Origin: Actinomycetes bacterium
GTDB taxonomy: Bacteria; Actinomycetota; Acidimicrobiia; Acidimicrobiales; Microtrichaceae
Reading direction: 5' to 3'
NCBI GenBank assembly: GCA_023423475.1
Contig: JAFAFN010000199.1
Location: 1-5,070 of the forward strand
Length of the DNA stretch: 5,070 nucleotides
Of this stretch, positions 1 to 5,070 are shown piece after piece (the stretch's first letter is position 1; each line of letters opens with the position of its first letter). The translations under genes and the position numbers were made by a program. The notes under the pieces are model-generated. The model made no database searches and had not been told where the DNA came from. It saw nothing but the letters and a program-made list of their open reading frames with translations.

Positions 1-1084
1 CACCGGCGACGCCGAGGTCGCGCACCATGCCCACCGGATCGCGCATGCCGACGAGCCAGGTCTGCAGGTAGCCCTTGTTCCAGCGACTGCGCTGCTTCAC
101 CCAGTTGATGGCGTCGATGTTCGGCTCCTCGAGCGTCGTCGACGCCAGCACCGCGACCCGGTGGCCCCTCCGCTGGAGCCGGATGCCCAGATCGCAGTCC
201 TCGGTGACGTTGTGGGCGTCCCAGCACCCCACCTCGTGGAGGACCGAGGTGCGGAAGTGGTTCGAGGTCCCCCCGAGCGGGATGGGAGAGCGAGTCGCGG
301 CCAGGCCGGGGAGGTAGAGGCCGAACCAGGTCGTGTACTCGGCGGTGAACCAACGCGTCAGCAGGTTCCGCGACGAACCGTAGAAGGTGAGCCTCGCCTG
401 GAGGCAGGCGACGTCCGCTGGTGACTGCTGGAAGCCGAGCACCGCACGACGCAGCTGCAACGGATCAGGGTGGTCCTCGGCGTCGTAGACGGCGACGAGC
501 TCGCCCCGGGCGAACGCCAGTCCGTAGTTGAGCGCGCGGGGCTTCGTCCGGGGCTCACCCGGCGGCACCAGCAGCACCTGGATCGGCACGTCGGTGTCGA
601 TCTCGCGAGCGGCGTCGATCGTGGCGACGTCGTCGGCCTCGAGCAGCAGCTTCACGTCGAGTCGGTCCCGTGGGTACTCGAGTCGACCCAACGCCGCGAC
701 CAGGTCGGCGAGCACCTCGGGCTCGCGGTAGGCGGGCACCAGCAGCGTGTAGATCGGCAGCTCGTCGGCCGGGACCGCCCGGGCGTCGTCGTCACTGATC
801 TCGAGCGACGACCCACCCGCGAGCGCGATGCGCACCAGATGCACCCGGTGGGCCAGCGTCACCAGGTAGAGGATCGTGGCGATCGAGGTCGCGACGACCG
901 CGGTGCCGACCGGTGCCAGCACGAGGCACACGACGACCAGGACGGCCGCGGCCACACCGATGATCCGTTGACGCCGGTCGACCTGGGACGACGCGCTCAT
1001 GCCGGGGGCGGCGTGTTCGACCCAACCCAGCGAGTCGCGGAGCACCCGCTGGGCGACCGGTTCGGGGACGTGTGCGATCTCCAT
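1..1084 (-). CDS. Family 2 membrane glycosyltransferase, XagB/BcsA-like (C-terminus cut off by window edge)
   Basis: A processive-type GT2 enzyme that would transfer sugars from a nucleotide-sugar donor at the cytoplasmic face of the membrane, probably to build an exopolysaccharide. Read from the ATG at 1084, 361 codons remain open to the left edge, so the C-terminal membrane part is missing. Two hydrophobic segments lie at about residues 41-60 and 62-80, and the catalytic domain starts near 109 (LPIYTLLVPAYRE). The GT2 signatures are all present: EADD at 149-152, DAED at 201-204, GGTSNHFR at 271-278, TED at 294-296 and QRSRW (QxxRW) at 331-335, the last typical of cellulose/chitin/poly-GlcNAc synthases. 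Sequence such as PRTKPRALNYGLAFARGE resembles XagB-type enzymes from memory; those often carry an N-terminal MshEN domain, for which there is no room here (about 40 residues precede the first helix). The start follows GGGAG by 11 bases. A GTG at 1108 and an ATG at 1000 are alternatives without a visible ribosome site. The gene sits 16 bases after the exosortase. The GT2 call is very sure; the sugar is unknown. Confidence 0.93.
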   Translation of the reverse strand, partial: MEIAHVPEPVAQRVLRDSLGWVEHAAPGMSASSQVDRRQRIIGVAAAVLVVVCLVLAPVGTAVVATSIATILYLVTLAHRVHLVRIALAGGSSLEISDDDARAVPADELPIYTLLVPAYREPEVLADLVAALGRLEYPRDRLDVKLLLEADDVATIDAAREIDTDVPIQVLLVPPGEPRTKPRALNYGLAFARGELVAVYDAEDHPDPLQLRRAVLGFQQSPADVACLQARLTFYGSSRNLLTRWFTAEYTTWFGLYLPGLAATRSPIPLGGTSNHFRTSVLHEVGCWDAHNVTEDCDLGIRLQRRGHRVAVLASTTLEEPNIDAINWVKQRSRWNKGYLQTWLVGMRDPVGMVRDLGVAG

Positions 1085-1095
1085 CGGACGTCGAG

Positions 1096-1101
1096 CTCCC
1101 T
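1096..1101 (-). promoter_or_regulatory. Shine-Dalgarno (AGGGAG) for the family 2 glycosyltransferase
   Basis: AGGGAG begins with the last base of the exosortase stop codon TGA and ends 11 bases before the ATG at 1084. The spacing is a little long but it is the best ribosome site in the junction and supports this start over the in-frame GTG at 1108. Confidence 0.6.
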
Positions 1102-2834
1102 CAGTCACCGAACTCGCTGGCCGGGGCGAGCGCCGCGGAACGATCGGTCGAGCTCTGGATCACCCGACGGGCGAACTGGACCAGGAACCCGCGTCGTTCC
1201 ACCTGCCGGTCCGAGAGCTGCTCGTCGCCGCCCCCACGGACGGCCTCGTCGACGCGGAGGCCGACCTGCCGGGCGAGCGACCGCTCGAGCGGCGGGCTCG
1301 CGACACGCGCACCCTCGCTGTCGTTGAGCAGCAGGACGACCCGTTCGAAGCGCGTCTCGCCTCCGACGCGGACGGCCCAGACCCAGTAGACGGTGCTCCA
1401 CGACATGTCGTTGCGGTCCTCCCAGTCGAGCACGCTCCCGACCACGCCGTTGCCGAGGTCGACCCGTCGGACCTGGCCCATGCCGTAGCCGTGGAAGCGG
1501 TAGCAGGCCTCGAGCCCGAAGTCGCTGAAGGACTGCAGGTCCGGCGTGGTGACGACGTCGGCCAGGACCGGGACCTCGCTGCCCAGGTCGTCGGTGCCGA
1601 GGCCCGCGTACTGGTACCGGATCCACGTCGAGTCCTCGCCGAAGAACCGCCGCCCGTGGTCGAACGACGCGACCGGCGACGCATCGAAGCCCTCGGGTCG
1701 GAGTCCGACCTTCGAGAACGGCGCGATGCGCGGGCTGCCGACCGACGACGCGATCGGGTCGTAGGCAGTCAGCCCGTGGTCGAAGATCCCGCCGACGACG
1801 GCGCAGCCGGCCAGCACGGCGAGTGCCACCCGGGCGTTCGGCACGGCACGACGGATCGAGGTCGAGGCCGAGATGCCCACTCCCCCGCTGCTCGTTCGGA
1901 TGCCCGGCAGCGAGAGCCCGAATCTCTCGGCGAGGAGCACCATGATGAGCACGGCGAGGTTGAAGGTGATCAGACCCGCGACCGGGTGCAGCACGTCGAT
2001 GGCGGCACGCTCTCCTGCGAAGCGGCCGACCGCCAGGATGGCGAGGATCCGAGCCAGGTTCACGACCCACACGAACAACGCTCCCGCCGCGAGCCACGAC
2101 CACTTGGCCGACCGGCTGCCGCGTGCGACCAGGGCGAACGCGCCGGCGACGAGCAGGAAGCCGAGCAGCCCGTTCGCCCCCGAGCAGGCGGTGGCGACCT
2201 GCACCAGGAAGCCGTCCTCGCCGTGGGGCACGCGAAAGCTGACCCCGTCGCCCTCGACCGCCGCCGCGACAGGAAGGACCACCGTGATCAGGCGCACCGC
2301 CATGGCGGTCAGCTGCGTGAGCGGGTCGAGGCCCATCGTGACGAGCCATCGCACCGGGATCGGCCATGCCAGCAGGAGGAAGGCGACCGCTGCCTTGGTG
2401 CGCCACAGCATCCGGATCCCGAAGCACCAGACGATCACTCCCGCCACGAACAGCGGCATCGTCAGCAGGTCGATCCGGTAGAGCCAGTACATCGTCGACA
2501 TGCGCGCCGGCAGCACCACGAGGGCCAACATCGAGACGGCGATCAGCGGCACCCCGACGATCCGGTCGACGTGGCGATCGTGGATGTCGACTTCACCCGG
2601 CGCGGGTCGAGCGCGCACGTAGCCGACCGCAGCAGCGAGCAGCGGCACCAGGCCGAGGTAGGCGATCGGTGTGTCGACGGTGATGCCGCGCAGCAACGTC
2701 CACAACGACGCGTGGTAGCAGACGAGGACGAGCGCGAGTGCGGCCAGCACCCGTCCGGTGACGGGTCGGGTCGCATCGTTGCCGGGCTCGGCCGGGATCG
2801 TCGCGTCGAGCGACGTGCTCTCAGGTGAGGGCAT
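1101..2834 (-). CDS. Exosortase/archaeosortase-family transpeptidase with fused C-terminal EpsI-like domain
   Basis: A polytopic membrane cysteine protease/transpeptidase of 577 residues, expected to cleave C-terminal sorting signals of exported proteins at the outer face of the membrane. About nine hydrophobic segments fill residues 28-305. The catalytic triad of the family is visible: Cys217 in ATACSGANG, Arg262 in NLARI and His283 in VLHPVAG, with normal spacing. Upstream family features are also present (YLGLVPLL near 59-66, AWPIP at 156-160). A further helix at about 334-352 leads into an extracytoplasmic domain of some 200 residues; its EACYRFHGY (442-450) and STVYWVWAV (480-488) recall the EpsI domain that is found fused to, or encoded beside, some exosortases. 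Typical exosortases without this fusion are around 280-300 residues. The ATG at 2834 lies inside the last codons of the upstream gene (14-base overlap) and has no clear Shine-Dalgarno, so translation is probably coupled; GTG codon 29 is a less likely alternative. The family call is firm; the subtype is not recognised and EpsI homology is tentative. Confidence 0.93.
   Translation of the reverse strand: MPSPESTSLDATIPAEPGNDATRPVTGRVLAALALVLVCYHASLWTLLRGITVDTPIAYLGLVPLLAAAVGYVRARPAPGEVDIHDRHVDRIVGVPLIAVSMLALVVLPARMSTMYWLYRIDLLTMPLFVAGVIVWCFGIRMLWRTKAAVAFLLLAWPIPVRWLVTMGLDPLTQLTAMAVRLITVVLPVAAAVEGDGVSFRVPHGEDGFLVQVATACSGANGLLGFLLVAGAFALVARGSRSAKWSWLAAGALFVWVVNLARILAILAVGRFAGERAAIDVLHPVAGLITFNLAVLIMVLLAERFGLSLPGIRTSSGGVGISASTSIRRAVPNARVALAVLAGCAVVGGIFDHGLTAYDPIASSVGSPRIAPFSKVGLRPEGFDASPVASFDHGRRFFGEDSTWIRYQYAGLGTDDLGSEVPVLADVVTTPDLQSFSDFGLEACYRFHGYGMGQVRRVDLGNGVVGSVLDWEDRNDMSWSTVYWVWAVRVGGETRFERVVLLLNDSEGARVASPPLERSLARQVGLRVDEAVRGGGDEQLSDRQVERRGFLVQFARRVIQSSTDRSAALAPASEFGD
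1155..1742 (-). other. EpsI-like extracytoplasmic domain of the exosortase
   Basis: Residues 365-560 of the exosortase follow its last helix and are soluble in character. A Cys (444) in the context LEACYRFHGY, then a VDLGNG stretch and a YWVWAV strand, follow the order seen in EpsI proteins (PExC...GW, then a hydrophobic YWF-like strand). This is recognition by eye, not an alignment. The tail (about 505-577) is Arg/Glu-rich and may be a helical appendage. In EPS-linked exosortase systems EpsI is needed alongside the exosortase, but its biochemical role is not settled. Confidence 0.5.
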
Positions 2835-3471
2835 CGGGTCGAGCGGCGGCGCGACGGCGGAGCATCCAGAGCCCGAGCAGCCCGGTCACGAGGACCGCGC
2901 TGACCGGCAACAGGACGGTCGCCGGACTCTCGTCGACCACGGGGGTCGGCCCGGGACCTCCCGGCACGGTCGTCGTGGTGGTGCCAGGAGCTGTCGTACT
3001 GGTCGGTGGCGTGCTGGTCGGCGGCGCGCTGGTCGGCGGCACCGTGGTCGGTGTCCCCGCTGCGGTCGTCGGCGGCGCGGGCACGGTCGTCGCGCTCGCG
3101 ACCTCCGTGCCCTCGTCGACCGGGGCCTCGTCCATCCAGGCGGGCGGGTCCTCGTAGCTGCTCCCCGAATCGCCGGTGTCGTACCCGGCCCCGACGTCGT
3201 CGAACCCGCCACCCGCGCCGAGGTCCGTCGACCCTGATCCCGTGTCGGTCGGCGGCGCGAGTCCCTCGGCGCCGGCGAGCTCGTCGGCATCCACCTCGAT
3301 GTCGCCCACCTCGACCGCTCCGCGCTGGGAAGCCGCCTCGGCCTTCGCCGGGGCGCTGTCGAGCGAACGGTCGAGGCGACCGGCCCCCACCACCGCGACC
3401 AGTGCGAGCAACGGGACGAGCAGGAGCAGCAGGCTGCGCTCCCGGGGGATCTTCGCCAACAACGAGGTCAT
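2821..3471 (-). CDS. Small secreted protein with Thr/Pro tether and C-terminal sorting signal; probable substrate of the adjacent exosortase
   Basis: A 216-residue protein of no recognised family. Residues 1-31 are an N-terminal export signal or anchor: basic KIPRER, then a hydrophobic run at 13-31. Residues 33-126 are Gly/Asp/Ser-rich and strongly acidic (about 23 Asp/Glu against about 3 Lys/Arg), with no obvious fold. Residues 127-177 are a Thr/Pro/Ser tether including three PPTS(A/T) repeats, a likely O-glycosylation or wall-spanning segment. The end is tripartite: short motif ESPATVLLP (181-189), hydrophobic helix to about 204, then RRR (205-207) and a short tail. This is the general plan of PEP-CTERM-type exosortase substrates, though the motif is not one I know. 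There is no cysteine anywhere. The ATG at 3471 overlaps the upstream stop as ATGA and has AGGAG 8 bases ahead, so the start is well supported. The stop overlaps the exosortase start by 14 bases. An alternative is a plain bitopic membrane protein, but the adjacency to an exosortase argues for sorting. Confidence 0.85.
   Translation of the reverse strand: MTSLLAKIPRERSLLLLLVPLLALVAVVGAGRLDRSLDSAPAKAEAASQRGAVEVGDIEVDADELAGAEGLAPPTDTGSGSTDLGAGGGFDDVGAGYDTGDSGSSYEDPPAWMDEAPVDEGTEVASATTVPAPPTTAAGTPTTVPPTSAPPTSTPPTSTTAPGTTTTTVPGGPGPTPVVDESPATVLLPVSAVLVTGLLGLWMLRRRAAARPDALT
2851..2931 (-). other. Candidate exosortase recognition signal (ESP motif, helix, Arg cluster)
   Basis: Codons 181-207 of the small secreted protein. 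They encode ESPATVLLP, a hydrophobic stretch SAVLVTGLLGLWML, and RRR, followed by a nine-residue tail. The order motif-helix-basic cluster at the extreme C-terminus is what defines substrates of exosortases and sortases. It lacks the PEP of PEP-CTERM and the LPxTG of class A sortases. Cleavage would be expected in or just after the ESP segment, by analogy only. Confidence 0.6.
2995..3039 (-). repeat. Three tandem 15-base in-frame repeats encoding PPTS(A/T)
   Basis: Codons 145-159 of the secreted protein consist of three near-identical 15-base units, reading CCG-CCG-ACC-AGC-GCG and variants differing at only a few bases. Flanking sequence (TTVPAPPTTAAGTPTTV before, TTAPGTTTTTV after) is the same low-complexity type. 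Such repeats can expand or contract by slippage and so set tether length. Confidence 0.85.
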
Positions 3472-5070
3472 CGCAGGAACTCCTGATCGGGTGACGGTCG
3501 GTTGCGTGGGTCGGGATCATCGACCGCGAACAGACGGAAGTGGGTGGCCGGATCCCGCTCGTCGCCCCACTCGCACACCATCTCGGCGAAGCCGGCGCCG
3601 TTCGCCCAGAGCTCGGGGTGCTCGGTGTGGATCTGGTCCGAGGTGCCGATGCCGGGGTTCGGCACGAGGAGGTAGCGGACGCCGAACGCAGCGGGTGCGG
3701 CGAGCGCTGGTTCGACGTCGCGGTCCGATCGCAACACGTAGTCCTCGGGGTGCGGCGCAGCACCCAGGACCGAGATCGACGCCTGGTCGACGAGCACCGT
3801 GCCGGGCTCGACGTCGGCCATGGCATCGATGTCCGCTGCGACCCGTGCGCCGGCGGCCATGGTGGAGTCCGTCGGATCCGCCGGCCGATCGTCCACCGCC
3901 CGCGCGAGCGCGTCGTAGGTGTCACCCTGGTCCTGGGAGCCCAGAGCACCGTCGACGATGCTGCGATGGGACCACATCGCGCCGGGCACCAGGGCGAGCA
4001 GTGCGACCGCCGCCAGCGCGAACCGGTTGCCGGGCGCCACGACACCGTCGAGTGCGCCGAGCACCACGAGCACCAGCGCCGCGGTCAGCACGACGCCGAC
4101 GACCACGTAGCGGAACCACGGGAACGTCGACCCTCGTCCGGCGAGGAGGAGCTGGAGCGCCAGCGGCGCTCCCAGCACCGCGAGGGCCGCGGTGGCCTTC
4201 GAGGACGCTCGCCGGCCCAGGCAGTAGGCCACGGCGACGACCGCGACCAGCAGCGGCGCAGCGACGACCACCTGACGGAGGAAGAAGGCGACCCGGCCGG
4301 GGGCGCTCCCGTCGCCGATGAGCGCGACCGTGCCCGCTGCACCGCGTTCGACGAGCGCCGAGTTGCCGTAGGCGGAGCTGAACTGCGGGAACGGCTCGCC
4401 GACCGTCAGCCAGGATGCGACCGCCCAGACCACCATCGCGGCGACGACCGGGAACGAGACCACGAGCACGTCGGCGACGACGTGCTGGCGACGCAACTGC
4501 CGGTCGGCGAGCGCGAGGCCCGGTCGGCGCAGGGCGACCGAGGCGACGACGACCGCCACCGCGAGGGCGACGGCGGCGGACTCGTAGCGGGTCAGGTAGG
4601 CAGCTGCCACCGCGACACCGACGAGCACGAGCGAGCGCGTGTCGTCCTGCGCCGACCAGCGGGCCAGGTGGCGCATGGCGACGACGAGGAAGAACAGCCA
4701 GCACGCCTCGCTCATGCCGTTGACGCCGTGGGTCCACACCAACGGGTGGAGCACCACCAGCAGCACCGCGACGATGCGCAACAGGCGCCTCGCGCCGCAC
4801 TCCACTCCCCAGGCGAGCAGCTGGCTCACGACACCTGCCATGAACAGGGATCCGACGATCACCGCGGCCATGCCGTTGGCCGTCAGCGGCGCCCAGATCG
4901 ACCGCGCCGCGACGAGGGGGATCTGGAACACGGTCGGGAACGGCCCCCAGACGAACCCGATCGCCTCCAGGTGCGGGTCGCGTCCGACCACCGCAGCCTG
5001 CGCCTGGGTCACCCTCGACAGCGCGTCCCCCGGCATGCCGACACCACGCACCGACGCGAGATGTCCGACG
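3468..5070 (-). CDS. GT-C-type polytopic membrane glycosyltransferase (N-terminus beyond window edge)
   Basis: An integral membrane enzyme resembling the GT-C fold (PMT/ArnT-like, family 39 type), which would move a sugar from a polyprenyl-phosphate carrier to an acceptor on the outer side of the membrane. The frame is open through the right edge. A GTG at 5051 could be read as a start, but it falls just before GDALSR (residues 8-13 from that GTG) and GFVWGPFPT (32-40). In this family these lie in the first external loop, after a first helix, so the real start is outside the window; the Asp of GDALSR is the candidate catalytic residue. Further family-like stretches are NGMSEACWLFF (111-121), YLTRYES (152-158) and PWFRYVV (311-317), separated by about nine hydrophobic segments. 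Residues from about 375 to 527 form a soluble C-terminal domain with no recognised motif. The stop overlaps the next start (ATGA). The GT-C assignment rests on loop motifs and topology; substrate and acceptor are unknown. Confidence 0.82.
   Translation of the reverse strand, partial: VGHLASVRGVGMPGDALSRVTQAQAAVVGRDPHLEAIGFVWGPFPTVFQIPLVAARSIWAPLTANGMAAVIVGSLFMAGVVSQLLAWGVECGARRLLRIVAVLLVVLHPLVWTHGVNGMSEACWLFFLVVAMRHLARWSAQDDTRSLVLVGVAVAAAYLTRYESAAVALAVAVVVASVALRRPGLALADRQLRRQHVVADVLVVSFPVVAAMVVWAVASWLTVGEPFPQFSSAYGNSALVERGAAGTVALIGDGSAPGRVAFFLRQVVVAAPLLVAVVAVAYCLGRRASSKATAALAVLGAPLALQLLLAGRGSTFPWFRYVVVGVVLTAALVLVVLGALDGVVAPGNRFALAAVALLALVPGAMWSHRSIVDGALGSQDQGDTYDALARAVDDRPADPTDSTMAAGARVAADIDAMADVEPGTVLVDQASISVLGAAPHPEDYVLRSDRDVEPALAAPAAFGVRYLLVPNPGIGTSDQIHTEHPELWANGAGFAEMVCEWGDERDPATHFRLFAVDDPDPRNRPSPDQEFLR
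3480..3484 (-). promoter_or_regulatory. Shine-Dalgarno (AGGAG) for the secreted sorting-signal protein
   Basis: AGGAG lies 8 bases before the ATG at 3471, inside the last codons of the GT-C gene. It fixes the start of the small protein and suggests it can be translated efficiently despite the ATGA overlap. Confidence 0.8.

Noticed and set aside
1085..1100. Terminator or promoter between the exosortase and the GT2 gene
   Set aside because: The gap is 16 bases and holds only a ribosome site; no hairpin with a T-run and no promoter-like boxes are visible.
999..2828. A 609-codon open frame on the plus strand, antisense to the exosortase
   Set aside because: Its product is an Arg/Asp/His/Glu-rich composition with no hydrophobic core or motif, as expected for a shadow in very GC-rich DNA. 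The opposite strand encodes a clear exosortase with its catalytic residues.
2851..2931. LPxTG-type sortase signal
   Set aside because: No LPxTG or close variant is present, and the neighbouring enzyme is an exosortase, not a class A-F sortase.
2543..4045. A 500-codon minus-strand frame spanning three genes in another register
   Set aside because: The translation is Arg/Ser/Thr/Pro-rich and lacks membrane segments, and it runs through the junctions of real genes.
3176..4321. A 381-codon open frame on the plus strand opposite the GT-C and substrate genes
   Set aside because: Arg/Pro-rich translation without any recognisable pattern; it crosses two well-supported minus-strand genes.
5049..5051. 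GTG at 5051 as the start of the GT-C gene
   Set aside because: The frame stays open to the window edge, and a start here would omit the first helix that must precede the GDALSR loop.

Overview
The window is very GC-rich, with a strong G/C preference at third codon positions, and it is almost completely coding. All four genes lie on the minus strand, so they read right to left. The base composition, the Thr/Pro-rich tether in one protein and the general look of the proteins suggest a high-GC actinobacterium, possibly of the Acidimicrobiia type. That placement is an inference, because there is no rRNA or other marker gene here.

In transcription order, the window holds: (1) positions 5070-3468, a multi-spanning GT-C-type membrane glycosyltransferase whose N-terminus lies beyond the right edge; (2) 3471-2821, a small secreted, cysteine-free protein with an N-terminal hydrophobic segment, an acidic low-complexity middle, a Thr/Pro-rich tether and a C-terminal tripartite signal (short motif, hydrophobic helix, Arg cluster); (3) 2834-1101, an exosortase/archaeosortase-family transpeptidase with the Cys, Arg and His catalytic residues in place and a fused extracytoplasmic C-terminal domain that looks EpsI-like; (4) 1084-1, a membrane-bound family 2 glycosyltransferase of the XagB/cellulose-synthase type, cut off at the left edge. 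Junctions are a 4-base ATGA overlap, a 14-base overlap and a 16-base gap, so this is almost certainly one operon with translational coupling.

The best reading is a dedicated protein-sorting and envelope-glycan module. The small protein would be exported, recognised through its C-terminal signal by the neighbouring exosortase, cleaved, and joined to an envelope component, while the two glycosyltransferases make a surface polysaccharide or glycosylate the Thr-rich tether. The C-terminal motif (ESPATVLLP followed by a helix and RRR) is not PEP-CTERM, LPXTG or any other sorting signal I recognise. The exosortase with its probable single cognate substrate is therefore the most interesting content. 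No RNA genes, mobile elements, CRISPR arrays or convincing terminators were seen, and there is no non-coding stretch longer than 16 bases.
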